From Flavobacteriales bacterium UBA5869 (GTDB lineage Bacteria > Bacteroidota > Bacteroidia > Flavobacteriales_D > Crocinitomicaceae), in assembly GCA_002432565.1 (NCBI GenBank), contig DJFP01000114.1, positions 4,628-20,949 on the forward strand: 16,322 nucleotides of DNA, written 5' to 3'. The notes below the pieces were generated by a model. It did no database searches and was not told where the DNA came from. It saw only the letters and a list, made by a program, of their open reading frames with translations. This document shows, one piece after another, positions 6,759 through 14,904 of this stretch (the first letter of the stretch is position 1; every line of letters begins with the position of its first letter). Position numbers and translations under genes: made by a program.

Positions 6759-8725
6759 ATTCGTATCCCGATTACACAAACATCGTCCACCTGTTCCAAT
6801 TCCCCTTTCCAATTCTCGAAGGTTGTTTCCAGGTGTTCTTTTTGTTCTTCCATCGGACGGTTGTGAATGGCCAGAATGGATTCTTTGAATTGTTTGTATT
6901 TGAATTTCTTTCCGTTCTCACCGCCAAACTGATCTGCGTAACCGTCGGTGAATAAGTAGATCGTAGTATGTGGTTCCAAAAACATGGAATGCGTATTGAA
7001 CGGTTTTTCATCAGTATAAGTCCCGATTGGCTGCTTGTCCGGTTTCCATTCGATGATTTCATGGCTTTGTGCAGGAACAATCCACAACGGATTATTCGCT
7101 CCGGACCAGAGTAGCTCTTTGGTTTTGACATTCAAACAGCCCAAACTGATATCCATTCCGTCCTTTACATTTTCAGCGCTTTTATTGAAGGTAGAAATAA
7201 CCAGTTCTCGTGTTTTGTCCAGTATTTTTCCGGGTTCAACCAGGTTGAATTCCAAAACGGAGCGGTTTAGTGCATTGCAGCAGATGACACTTACCATTGC
7301 ACCGGGAACGCCATGTCCCGTACAATCAGCGGCAGCGAAGAACAAATAATCTTCCGAAACGGAGCCGTTCGAAACCGTATGTTTTTCCAGCCAGTAAAAA
7401 TCCCCGGCAACAATATCCTTCGGTTTGTAAAGAATGAAACTTTCGGGTAAGGTTTTATGCCAGTAATCAACAGCAGGTAAAATAGCATCCTGGAGGCGTT
7501 TCGCATACGTGATCGAATCAAGGATTTCCCGGTTTTTGTATTCCAAAGCGTCTTTCTGATCTTCTACCAGGTTTTTTTGTTCCAGGATGATTTTATTTGC
7601 TTTGTTTTTCTGTTTTAGAGAACGGAACAATAAGAATCCAAGTCCAATGAAAACAATCATGCTGGCTGCGAAGAAATATTTTTGGGTTTGCTCGCTTTTG
7701 ATCTGTTTTTTCTGGTTCTCAATTTGGATCTGCTTCTTTTCTGATTGGTATTTTTCGGTTAGTTCGGAAAGCTGACGCGCATTTTCCAATGAGAAAATAG
7801 AGTCTTTGATAGTTATATAGGTTTTGAGGACATCGAAAGCAGCTTTATCATTTCCCATGGCATGATGCACATTGGCCAGGTGCATATGCGTAGCCATGAC
7901 GTTTGCGTTGTATATGTTATTGGCATTCCGGATACTTGCCTCGATAAGCGGAAGTGCTTTTGCATATTGTTTTTGCTCATAGTAAGCCAGTCCTAAATTG
8001 TCCGTCCAGGTAGTCCCTTTTGATGCAGATCCCAGGATAGCAATGGCTTTTTCATAGTATTCGATGGCTTTCGGATAATTTTTCTGTTTCATGAAAATAT
8101 TGGCGTAATTCCCATAAACGTCCGGATCAACCTTTCCCAGCCGGTTCATAATATCCATGGCCTTTTTGATGTAAATTGTCGCCGAATCCAGTTGGTCTTC
8201 GAATTCATAACAGATGCTGATGTTTTCGTAAATGATCAACTGTCCCTGCAGGAAATTGTTCCGGATGAAAACTTTGTTGGAGGCGTGGAATTTTTCAATG
8301 GCTTCTTTGTTACGCTTCAGATCGCGGTAAAGGATCCCGATATTGGCTTCACTTTTTGCAACTCCCATTTCGTCATGCGCTTTTTTGTAATAGCGAATAG
8401 ACAACTGATAGCACTCGATCGATTTCGGTATGTTTCCGGCTTCGTCCATTAGAATTCCAAGGTTCTTGTAAGCCAAAGCGATCCCGGGATTGTACTTCAG
8501 TTTTTTAGCAAGTTTCACATTCCCGAAAAGCAATTTTTCCATTTGTTTCGGATGTGAATATTTGAAGGACCAGGAAATCTCATTTTGAAAGATGACTTTA
8601 CTGGTGTCGTCTTTCATTTTTGAGCATACAACCAGGATGGAATCAAGCTGTTTTTCTGTTTGTGAAAAGGAAAATGTCCAAAGTAAAGTGAAAAATGCTG
8701 CAAGGACAGCTATTCTTTGTTTCAT
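6755..8725 (-). CDS. TPR-containing SpoIIE-family protein phosphatase
   Basis: 656 residues. A signal peptide (1-21, MKQRIAVLAAFFTLLWTFSFS) leads into a TPR-rich periplasmic region (about 84-300, with repeats such as GNYANIFMKQKNYPKAIEYYEKA). A coiled coil follows (325-345), a transmembrane helix (350-368), a second coiled coil (370-405) and a cytoplasmic PP2C/SpoIIE domain (about 425-656). Catalytic metal ligands are intact: GDFYW (D442), ADCTGHG (D467), DGMDISLG, FTDGYADQ (D594) and DD at 647-648. The family dephosphorylates Ser/Thr-phosphorylated proteins, often anti-sigma antagonists, in response to a sensor domain. Periplasmic TPRs would bind a protein ligand. This architecture is common in Bacteroidota. 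No anti-sigma or antagonist gene is adjacent, so the pathway is unknown. An imperfect -7 (TACGTTTA) lies just upstream. Confidence 0.93.
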   Translation of the reverse strand: MKQRIAVLAAFFTLLWTFSFSQTEKQLDSILVVCSKMKDDTSKVIFQNEISWSFKYSHPKQMEKLLFGNVKLAKKLKYNPGIALAYKNLGILMDEAGNIPKSIECYQLSIRYYKKAHDEMGVAKSEANIGILYRDLKRNKEAIEKFHASNKVFIRNNFLQGQLIIYENISICYEFEDQLDSATIYIKKAMDIMNRLGKVDPDVYGNYANIFMKQKNYPKAIEYYEKAIAILGSASKGTTWTDNLGLAYYEQKQYAKALPLIEASIRNANNIYNANVMATHMHLANVHHAMGNDKAAFDVLKTYITIKDSIFSLENARQLSELTEKYQSEKKQIQIENQKKQIKSEQTQKYFFAASMIVFIGLGFLLFRSLKQKNKANKIILEQKNLVEDQKDALEYKNREILDSITYAKRLQDAILPAVDYWHKTLPESFILYKPKDIVAGDFYWLEKHTVSNGSVSEDYLFFAAADCTGHGVPGAMVSVICCNALNRSVLEFNLVEPGKILDKTRELVISTFNKSAENVKDGMDISLGCLNVKTKELLWSGANNPLWIVPAQSHEIIEWKPDKQPIGTYTDEKPFNTHSMFLEPHTTIYLFTDGYADQFGGENGKKFKYKQFKESILAIHNRPMEEQKEHLETTFENWKGELEQVDDVCVIGIRI

Positions 8726-8790
8726 AAGTAAGGTAGCGCTAAACGTAATTTTGAATTAAAATTAATAAAATAGTCATCAATGCGTTTTGA

Positions 8791-8809
8791 TTTCCTTTTT
8801 TGAAGGAAA
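8791..8809. other. Hairpin in the divergent spacer
   Basis: TTTCCTT, loop TTTTG, then AAGGAAA is a perfect 7-bp stem between two divergent genes, where no terminator is needed. A related sequence (CCTTTTGAAGGAAAG) recurs at 10745-10759 upstream of another gene. It may be a leader or operator element. Otherwise the 8726-8862 spacer is AT-rich without further clear signals. Confidence 0.4.
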
Positions 8810-8862
8810 GTTTCTTTATTTTGGTTTAAATCTGTTAGATTTTATACTTTTAAATAAAAAAC

Positions 8863-9414
8863 ATGATCTCCCGAATTGTCTTCTTATTAATTCTTTTTAG
8901 CGGTTCTTCCCTTTCTGCACAGGTCTCCGATACCGAAATGGAAAACATGAAAACCAAATGGCGTGAAGGATTAACTGTAAAAGCCAGGAATTTAGCAGAG
9001 AAAGCAACATTTATGGAAGGGATAAGTGAATTCGGGGATTCAATTCAGCGTTTGTTCTTTAAAGATACTTTTATAGTCGAAAATTTGTACCTCAAGCAGC
9101 TGGATGCGGACGCCACTACTTTAGGAATGAACAAAGCTGCGCTTGCCTGTGCTTCCGAATATGAATTATTGATTGATAAATATTACACTATTCTTTTGGA
9201 TAAAATGAATCCGGAAGACCGGGAATTAGTGATTTCCTGGCAAGCTAACTGGAAAGTACTCATGGAAAAAGAGCGCGCTTTGACCGGTAAATTGATGCAG
9301 GAGGAATACAGCGGAGGCGGAAGCATTCACTCGCTTACCTACACCAGCCGCCTGATGAATGCGCAAAAAGAACATGTCCTCACCATTATTGATTATCTGA
9401 CTCATTTAATTTGA
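8863..9414 (+). CDS. Secreted LprI-like (DUF1311) protein
   Basis: 183 residues. Signal peptide 1-20 (MISRIVFLLILFSGSSLSAQ). Residues 90-180 match the general pattern of lysozyme-inhibitor LprI/DUF1311 domains: CASEYELLIDKYYTILLDKM, then NPEDRELVISWQANWKVL, then a Gly-rich GGGSIHSLTY and a closing helix with R and E. Only one Cys (C96) is present, so the disulfides seen in many family members are missing. LprI of mycobacteria inhibits lysozyme; most members are uncharacterised periplasmic proteins. It ends 4 bp before the lipase gene, so the two are almost certainly co-transcribed. A poor TACTTTTA element at 8845-8852 might be the -7. The family call is by pattern only and moderately sure. 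Confidence 0.7.
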   Translation: MISRIVFLLILFSGSSLSAQVSDTEMENMKTKWREGLTVKARNLAEKATFMEGISEFGDSIQRLFFKDTFIVENLYLKQLDADATTLGMNKAALACASEYELLIDKYYTILLDKMNPEDRELVISWQANWKVLMEKERALTGKLMQEEYSGGGSIHSLTYTSRLMNAQKEHVLTIIDYLTHLI

Positions 9415-9418
9415 TCCC

Positions 9419-10501
9419 ATGAAAAATGCACTGACCATTTTCGGGCTGATTTTCCTTCCGGTTTTTTCTCATGCCCAGTTGAAACCGGGATATGATAAAT
9501 CAGAAGCAGCTGAATTGTTGAAAGTCAATTTTCGTTTTGTGGATTCTTTGATGTGGGATTCACTGCCGGGACCCGAGCGTTTCCTGTTTAAGTACCGCTC
9601 ACCGACTTTGGGTTTCGACAATAAGTGGGATTATTGGGAAGATAAAGACGGAGTAGGAGTTCTTTCTTTAAGAGGCACAACCAGTTCTTTTTCCAGCTGG
9701 GGAGCTAACTTTTATGCGGGAATGGTACCGGCAAAAGGATGGATCAGGATCAGTGAAAAAGACACTTTTCATTATGAATTGTCAAAAGATCCGAAAGCAT
9801 TGGTGCACGTAGGTTGGACGACAGCACTGGGGTGTTTGTGGCAAGATATGGATTCGCTGCTTTTTGCTCAGATAGATCAGGGAAAGAAGGAGTTTTACAT
9901 TACAGGACACAGTCAGGGCGGAGCATTGGCTTATCTGCTTACTGCTCACTTATTAATCATGCAGGAAAATGGGATCATCCCTGCTGACGTCCGCTTCAAA
10001 ACTTATTGCAGCGCAGCACCCAAGCCCGGGAATTTATATTTCGCTTATTACTATGAGAAAATGACCCAGCAGGGCTGGGCTTACAATACCGTAAATGCAC
10101 TGGACTGGGTACCTGAATCCCCGTTCTCGATTCAAACCGTCAATGATTTTAATGCAATCAATCCTTTCAGAGATGCGAAAAAAGCCATGAAGAAATTGCC
10201 GTTACTTCCAAGGCTGGTAGTTCGAAGCATGTATAACAAAATGGATCGTCCTTCCCGGAAATCACAGCGAAGTTTTGAGAAAAATCTTGGAAAGAAACTA
10301 GGGAAGCGGATGACAAAAAGCCTGAAAGGGTTTGAGCCTCCGGTATTGATGAGTTCTTCTGCGTTTACCCGCTGTGGCAACTACATTATTTTGTATCCGG
10401 ATTTGGAGTATTATGCTGAGTTCCCACAGGATCGGAAAGCGATCTTTTTGAACCATCAATTGGAGCCGTATTTATTCATGCTGGATAAACTAACTGAATA
10501 G
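9419..10501 (+). CDS. Secreted class 3 (alpha/beta-hydrolase) lipase
   Basis: 360 residues with a signal peptide (1-19, ending FSHA). The lipase_3 core is clear: LSLRGTTS (83-90, oxyanion region), HVGW (130-133), the nucleophile elbow GHSQGG (163-168, Ser165), then NALDWVP with Asp229 and a C-terminal His346 in NHQLEPY. All three triad residues are present, so an active serine esterase or lipase is expected, acting in the periplasm or outside the cell. Between Asp and His lies an insertion (251-304) with about twenty Lys/Arg and only three acidic residues. It is unusually basic and could be a lid or a docking surface for anionic membranes. The gene follows the LprI-like gene by 4 bp. No T9SS domain or lipobox is seen. 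The substrate is unknown. Confidence 0.88.
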   Translation: MKNALTIFGLIFLPVFSHAQLKPGYDKSEAAELLKVNFRFVDSLMWDSLPGPERFLFKYRSPTLGFDNKWDYWEDKDGVGVLSLRGTTSSFSSWGANFYAGMVPAKGWIRISEKDTFHYELSKDPKALVHVGWTTALGCLWQDMDSLLFAQIDQGKKEFYITGHSQGGALAYLLTAHLLIMQENGIIPADVRFKTYCSAAPKPGNLYFAYYYEKMTQQGWAYNTVNALDWVPESPFSIQTVNDFNAINPFRDAKKAMKKLPLLPRLVVRSMYNKMDRPSRKSQRSFEKNLGKKLGKRMTKSLKGFEPPVLMSSSAFTRCGNYIILYPDLEYYAEFPQDRKAIFLNHQLEPYLFMLDKLTE

Positions 10502-10829
10502 TTTATCGGGCTGCTTTCCTGTTTTTGCAGGTAAATCTCTTTGCAATCTTATTGGTATTTTATTTTGTAAAATTCTATTTTCCAGGTTTTTACGGTTGTA
10601 TCTCAAGTTAAAGGATTGATATCCGTTAAATTTATTTCAGAATTAATCCAAATGTGTTATATTTGAGTTAGCACTTTATGACTCACTTGATATTATTCAC
10701 GTTACCAATGAACCTCTTTTAATTACGGATAGTTTGAATGATTGCCTTTTGAAGGAAAGGTTATTTATGTGATTGTGTGAAGAAAGTTTGAAGTGAGCAA
10801 CGAATAATTTATAAATCAATAAGAAAATA
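10502..10829. other. Intergenic region, 328 bp, no gene found
   Basis: It contains a candidate -7 element at 10658-10665, a 14-codon micro-frame at 10678 that has no supporting signal, and a short CCTT-TTG-AAGG stem at 10745-10755. Only a weak CCTG/CAGG hairpin follows the lipase stop, so no good terminator is visible. If the promoter is real, the downstream gene has a leader of about 155 nt, which could hold a regulatory structure; I recognise no known riboswitch. Confidence 0.5.
10658..10665 (+). promoter_or_regulatory. Candidate -7 element upstream of the two-TM protein gene
   Basis: TATATTTG matches TAnnTTTG exactly and is the same as the receptor promoter. The -33 region is poor (TTTC in place of TTG). 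It lies 165 bp before the start at 10830. Confidence 0.4.
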
Positions 10830-11333
10830 ATGAGAGATTATCAGAGGTTTTCGGAGATACAGAAATTCAGACAGTGGTGGCTGTGGTTTATATTTGCAGG
10901 AATTAAGGGTTTAATGGGCTTTTTCATTGTGACACAGGTGTTGTTTGGAGAGCCTTTTGGGGACAGTGTAGTGGATAATGCGGCCTTGTTGATAGGATTT
11001 TTATTCATGCTGATCCTTTCGCTTTTATTCTTTACTATGAAGTTGGAAACACGGATTTCCGATAATGGAATAGCTGTTAGATTCTATCCGTTTCAGTTGA
11101 AGTTCAGGAACTACCGGTGGGAAGACCTGGAAGAAGTTTATTTAAGAGAGTATTCTCCAATAGCGGAATATGGCGGGTGGGGAATCCGGTATAGTCTTGT
11201 CGGGAAAGGAAAAGCACTCAATGTTTCCGGAAGAATGGGCCTGCAGCTGGTGTTTAAGGATGGAAGAAGACTGTTAATCGGTACTTCAAAACCGGAAGAT
11301 ATTATGCAGGTTTTGTCGGTGATGGGGAGGTAA
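10830..11333 (+). CDS. Conserved two-TM protein with PH-like C-terminal domain
   Basis: 167 residues. Two hydrophobic helices lie at about 16-38 and 50-69. A soluble part (72-165) follows with the order ISDNGIAVRFYPF, WEDLEEVYLREYSPIAEYGGWGIRY, KALNVSGRMGLQLVFKDGRRLLIGTSKPE. Alternating beta strands plus a final helix suggest a bacterial PH-like fold, as in small membrane-anchored PH proteins, but I cannot name the family with certainty. No catalytic motif is seen. It is likely an inner-membrane protein with the beta-domain in the cytoplasm. The gene stands alone and converges on sanA, separated by a palindromic repeat. Confidence 0.8.
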   Translation: MRDYQRFSEIQKFRQWWLWFIFAGIKGLMGFFIVTQVLFGEPFGDSVVDNAALLIGFLFMLILSLLFFTMKLETRISDNGIAVRFYPFQLKFRNYRWEDLEEVYLREYSPIAEYGGWGIRYSLVGKGKALNVSGRMGLQLVFKDGRRLLIGTSKPEDIMQVLSVMGR

Positions 11334-11338
11334 CCTGG

Positions 11339-11405
11339 AATTATCAATTATGAATTATCAAGGAGAAGTTCCTCTTGATAACTGAGTCGTTCATAATTGA
11401 TAATT
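11339..11405. repeat. Nested palindrome built of 7-bp repeats, possible bidirectional terminator
   Basis: Outer arms 11339-11354 and 11390-11405 are perfect 16-bp inverted copies. Inner arms TTATCAAG (11355-11362) and CTTGATAA (11374-11381) also pair. The left side reads as 7-mers AATTATC, AATTATG, AATTATC; the right side on the minus strand reads AATTATC, AATTATG. It fills the spacer between two convergent genes and could stop transcription from both, though it is AT-rich. It shares its 7-bp period with the arrays around the IVP gene but has no ORF. Confidence 0.8.
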
Positions 11406-11415
11406 TTTCATGGAA

Positions 11416-12069
11416 CTAACCGATCTTCACTTGTGGTCCGAGAAATTTGGAATCCACTCCGAAAACAATATCCCAAAATACTTTCATGCGGGCAAAGCGC
11501 TCGCGGACTTTGGTTTTGAAACCGCCCATTTTAGCGACATCCTGTGCGTTGTATCCGTAAACAGTCATCCCGAAATGCTCTCCGAGGTAAATTGCACGTT
11601 CGTTGTGAAAACGCTGCGAGATAACAATGACTTCTTTCTGACCGAATACTTTCAAAGCTCGTTCCATAGAGTCAAGTGTTCTGAATCCGGCGTAATCCAG
11701 GAAAATGTGGTTTGCAGGAATTCCGGCAGCTACCAGGGCGTTTTTCATATCGGTAGGTTCGTCATAAGTTGCGATGCTGTTATCTCCGCTTACCAGGATG
11801 TATTTGACTTTTCCGGCACGGTATAACTCCACGGCAGCCTTGATCCGGTAAGAAAAGTAAAGATTGTCGTTGCCCTGTTTATTGGTTCGGGAAGTGCCTA
11901 AAACGAGTGCAACTTTCACTTTCGGGCAGTTGCTTACTTTGTCGAAGATTTTCCCTTCTGCATTGGATTCGATGGCCCAATTGGCCCCGAAGAACCAAAA
12001 CAATCCGAATAAAAAGCTGAGTAGAAGTGTTCGTTTAATGATTTTGGACCAGTTGCGCTTGCGTTTCAT
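11416..12069 (-). CDS. sanA: SanA-like DUF218 envelope protein
   Basis: 217 residues. A basic N-terminus (MKRKRNWSKIIKR) and one membrane helix (13-28) anchor it in the inner membrane with the rest in the periplasm. The DUF218 domain (about 53-175) has LVLGTSRT (56-62), YFSYRIKAAVELYRAGKVKYILVSGD as the substrate-site region, DEPTDMKNALVAAGIP, then DYAGFRTLDSMERA and VIVISQRFHNERAIYL. This order is diagnostic of SanA/YdcF-type proteins. E. coli SanA is tied to envelope barrier function and vancomycin exclusion at high temperature; its biochemical activity is not settled. It is a single-gene unit downstream of clpB but insulated by the clpB terminator. A TACTTTTG -7 lies 20 bp upstream of the start. 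Confidence 0.88.
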   Translation of the reverse strand: MKRKRNWSKIIKRTLLLSFLFGLFWFFGANWAIESNAEGKIFDKVSNCPKVKVALVLGTSRTNKQGNDNLYFSYRIKAAVELYRAGKVKYILVSGDNSIATYDEPTDMKNALVAAGIPANHIFLDYAGFRTLDSMERALKVFGQKEVIVISQRFHNERAIYLGEHFGMTVYGYNAQDVAKMGGFKTKVRERFARMKVFWDIVFGVDSKFLGPQVKIG

Positions 12070-12088
12070 GTATGAAAGATTGGAAGAT

Positions 12089-12096
12089 CAAAAGTA
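12089..12096 (-). promoter_or_regulatory. -7 element of sanA promoter
   Basis: On the minus strand TACTTTTG matches TAnnTTTG, placing the start of transcription about 13 nt before the ATG. The -33 position falls in a 7-bp-periodic repeat array and lacks a clear TTG. Confidence 0.5.
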
Positions 12097-12100
12097 GCAG

Positions 12101-12135
12101 AATTCAAAATGCGAAAATCAGAATTCAAAATTTTC
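12101..12135 (-). repeat. 7-bp-periodic AATT repeat array upstream of sanA
   Basis: Read on the plus strand in a 7-base register the units are AATTCAA, AATGCGA, AAATCAG, AATTCAA, AATTTTC. The 13-bp direct repeat CAGAATTCAAAAT occurs at 12098-12110 and 12119-12131, exactly three units apart. It ends 4 bp before the sanA -7 element. Confidence 0.65.
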
Positions 12136-12172
12136 CTGAATGCCATTTCATCTCTTTAAAATAAACCACAAA

Positions 12173-12206
12173 AAAGTAGGGTCGGAAAATTTTCCGACCC
12201 TACTTT
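12173..12206 (-). terminator. Rho-independent terminator of clpB
   Basis: A perfect 34-bp palindrome with 17-bp arms, core GTAGGGTCGG paired with CCGACCCTAC. On the minus strand the arm runs into CTTTTTTG, a U-tract. It lies 33 bases beyond the clpB stop and stops read-through into sanA. Confidence 0.88.
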
Positions 12207-12238
12207 ACACCTAAAACTAAACTACTACTACTACTTAT

Positions 12239-14863
12239 TTATAATTCTGCATCAATTTCCTCTTCCTGGGAAATTGGTTTTCTAAATACGATTTTGCCGT
12301 CGAAGATATCCATGACTACTGTCAGTGAAGTATCTAAAGTTCCACCGAGCAATGCTTTGGACAGTTCATTCAGCACTTGTTTCTGGATTACACGTTTCAC
12401 CGGCCTTGCTCCGAAATGAGGATCGTAGCCTGCTTCAACCAAATGTGCTTTAGCTTCTTCGGTCATGTGCATTTTAATTCCTTTTTCAAGAAGCATCTTT
12501 TTCAATTGATCCAACTGAAGCTGCACAATCTGTCTCACATATCGCTTGTTCAGCGGCGTAAAGATGATCGTCTCATCAATACGGTTCAGGAACTCCGGAC
12601 GAATGGTTTGTTTCAATAATTCCAGCACTTTGAATTTTGCTTTTTCCATAGCATCGTGCAGATTTTCTTCTTTTACACCTTCAAAACTTTCCTGGATCAA
12701 ATGTGATCCCATGTTGGAAGTCATAATGATGATGGTATTCTTAAAGTTCACCGTTCTTCCTTTGTTGTCGGTCAAACGTCCGTCATCCAATACTTGCAGC
12801 AAGATATTGAAAACATCCGGATGGGCTTTTTCAATTTCGTCGAGCAAAACGATAGAGTAGGGTCTTCTGCGAACGGCTTCTGTTAATTGCCCTCCTTCAT
12901 CATACCCAACGTATCCCGGAGGCGCTCCTACTAATCGGCTTACACTGTGTTTTTCCTGGTATTCCGACATGTCAATACGCGTCATGGCATTTTCATCGTT
13001 GAACAAGAAGTCGGCCAATGCTTTTGCCAATTCGGTTTTACCCACACCGGTCGGACCTAAGAAAATGAACGAACCGATCGGTCTGCGCATATCCTGTAAT
13101 CCGGCTCTGCTTCTTCTTACTGCATCGGAAAGAGCTTCAATGGCTTCTTCCTGTCCGACAACCCGTTTCCCGAGCTCATCTTCCAGTCTGAGTAATTTGG
13201 AAACTTCGCTTTCAACCATTTTTGAAACGGGAATTCCAGTCCATTTGGAAACTACATCCGCAATTTCCTGGGCATCGACTTCCTCCTTGATGAGTTTGGA
13301 GTTAGCCTGCAATTCGATCAGTTTTTTCTTCCCTTCTTCCAATTGTGCCTCTGCTTCTTTGATTCTTCCGTAGCGGATTTCAGCTACTTTTCCATAATCT
13401 CCCGAACGCTCAGCCTGGTCGGCCTCCAGTTTCAGGTTCTCGATCATTTCTTTGGTTTTCTGAACTCCTTCCACGATGTCTTTTTCAGCCTGCCATTTTG
13501 CATTGAAAGCATTTCGTTGTTCTTCTAAAGTGGCCAATTCTTTCCCTAAAACTTCCAGTTTTTTGGTGTCATTCTCGCGTTTAATGGCTTCTCTTTCAAT
13601 TTCCAGCTGCATAATACGGCGCTCTAACTCATCCAGTTCTTCCGGCTTTGAATTAATTTCCATGCGAAGTTTGGAAGCTGCTTCGTCAATTAAATCGATT
13701 GCTTTATCCGGCAAATGACGTTCCGTAATATATCGTTGTGACAATTCAACCGCTGCTATAATCGCCGCATCTTTAATCAATACCTTGTGGTGATTCTCGT
13801 ATTTCTCCTTGATACCACGCAGGATCGAGATAGCGTCTTCCGTATCCGGTTCATCTACCAAAACCGGCTGGAAACGACGTACCAATGCTTTATCTTTTTC
13901 GAAGTATTTTTGGTATTCGTTTAAAGTTGTTGCTCCAACGGCTCTTAATTCACCTCTTGCCAATGCAGGCTTTAGAATATTTGCGGCATCCATTGCACCT
14001 TCACCACCGCCGGCACCGACCAGCGTGTGAATCTCATCAATGAACAGGATAATTTCTCCGTCAGCACTTGTCACTTCTTTGACAACGGATTTCAAGCGTT
14101 CTTCGAATTCACCTTTGTATTTTGCACCGGCAACCAAAGCTCCCATGTCGAGGCTGTAAACAATTTTGGACTTCAGGTTTTCCGGAACGTCGCCGTCGAT
14201 AATACGGTGTGCAATTCCTTCTGCAATAGCCGTTTTACCAACTCCCGGTTCACCGATCAAAATCGGGTTGTTCTTAGTTCTTCTGGTAAGGATCTGAAGT
14301 ACCCGGCGAATTTCATCGTCCCGGCCGATTACCGGGTCTAATTTCCCTTCTCGCGCCAATTCATTCAGGTTCTTGGCGTATTTTTCCAGCGATTTGTAAG
14401 TCCCCTCCTGTTGATTGGAAGTAATTTTCTCTCCGTTCCTTAATTCCATAATGTCTTTTATAACCTTTTTCTTATCAAGTTTTGCGTCACGTAATAATTG
14501 CCCGATCTGATCTTTCGAGTCTATTAGTGCCAGGAAAAGCATTTCTACAGTGGCATATTCATCACCGTTTTCTTTGGCTGTTTTTAATGCAAGCTGTAAT
14601 GTTTCCTGTGCTTTTGGTGAAAGATAAATCTGTCCGCCCGAAACTTTGCTCTGACTTTCCAATATTCTGTCTAAAGCAAGTTCGATGGTTTTCGGGTTTA
14701 CCTGTGATTGTTTGAATAAATAAGGAACTACATCTGCATCTTTCAGGAAGATCCCTTTCAATAAATGTGCATTCTCGATAGCCTGGTGCCCTTCTGTTTG
14801 AGCATAGTCCTGTGCTGCCTGAATGACTTCTTGTGTTTTTATAGTAAATTGATTGCTATCCAT
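12239..14863 (-). CDS. clpB: ClpB protein disaggregase
   Basis: 874 residues, the usual ClpB length. Repeat-containing N-domain 1-145. AAA+ domain 1 has Walker A GEPGVGKT (204-211), Walker [10 protein letters not shown] (272-280), pore loop KYKGEFEER (248-256) and arginine fingers R329/R330. The coiled-coil middle domain runs about 400-530, which separates ClpB from ClpA and ClpC. AAA+ domain 2 has Walker A GPTGVGKT (603-610), pore loop GYVGYDEG (650-657), Walker [11 protein letters not shown] (671-680) and sensor/arginine residues near FLNRIDE (758-764). The C-terminus is acidic (EEEIDAEL). ClpB is a cytoplasmic hexamer that extracts proteins from aggregates with DnaK. No ClpP-binding IGF loop is visible, as expected. 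No TAnnTTTG promoter stands out upstream, so an alternative heat-shock type promoter is possible. Small hairpins lie in the leader. Confidence 0.97.
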   Translation of the reverse strand: MDSNQFTIKTQEVIQAAQDYAQTEGHQAIENAHLLKGIFLKDADVVPYLFKQSQVNPKTIELALDRILESQSKVSGGQIYLSPKAQETLQLALKTAKENGDEYATVEMLFLALIDSKDQIGQLLRDAKLDKKKVIKDIMELRNGEKITSNQQEGTYKSLEKYAKNLNELAREGKLDPVIGRDDEIRRVLQILTRRTKNNPILIGEPGVGKTAIAEGIAHRIIDGDVPENLKSKIVYSLDMGALVAGAKYKGEFEERLKSVVKEVTSADGEIILFIDEIHTLVGAGGGEGAMDAANILKPALARGELRAVGATTLNEYQKYFEKDKALVRRFQPVLVDEPDTEDAISILRGIKEKYENHHKVLIKDAAIIAAVELSQRYITERHLPDKAIDLIDEAASKLRMEINSKPEELDELERRIMQLEIEREAIKRENDTKKLEVLGKELATLEEQRNAFNAKWQAEKDIVEGVQKTKEMIENLKLEADQAERSGDYGKVAEIRYGRIKEAEAQLEEGKKKLIELQANSKLIKEEVDAQEIADVVSKWTGIPVSKMVESEVSKLLRLEDELGKRVVGQEEAIEALSDAVRRSRAGLQDMRRPIGSFIFLGPTGVGKTELAKALADFLFNDENAMTRIDMSEYQEKHSVSRLVGAPPGYVGYDEGGQLTEAVRRRPYSIVLLDEIEKAHPDVFNILLQVLDDGRLTDNKGRTVNFKNTIIIMTSNMGSHLIQESFEGVKEENLHDAMEKAKFKVLELLKQTIRPEFLNRIDETIIFTPLNKRYVRQIVQLQLDQLKKMLLEKGIKMHMTEEAKAHLVEAGYDPHFGARPVKRVIQKQVLNELSKALLGGTLDTSLTVVMDIFDGKIVFRKPISQEEEIDAEL

Positions 14864-14904
14864 TTGTTTGAATTTGATTCCATTCGTTCAAATCGCGAAC
14901 CAAA

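Noticed and set aside
8740..8775. AT-rich spacer with AATTTTG and AATTAAA as another 7-bp array
   Set aside because: Only two units hold the register and the region is AT-rich, so chance is the simpler explanation.
10678..10722. 14-codon micro-frame in the 328-bp spacer
   Set aside because: Very short, no transmembrane or regulatory-peptide character and no sign of translation.
12173..12206. Perfect 34-bp palindrome as a recombination site or phage attachment site
   Set aside because: It is followed by a U-tract on the clpB strand just after the clpB stop, so a terminator explains it fully.
12221..12235. (ACT)5 microsatellite after the clpB stop
   Set aside because: Short and outside any gene or promoter; probably trivial slippage.
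12377..14715. Several plus-strand open frames opposite clpB
   Set aside because: They are Ser/Phe-rich shadow frames of a highly conserved gene, with no family resemblance.
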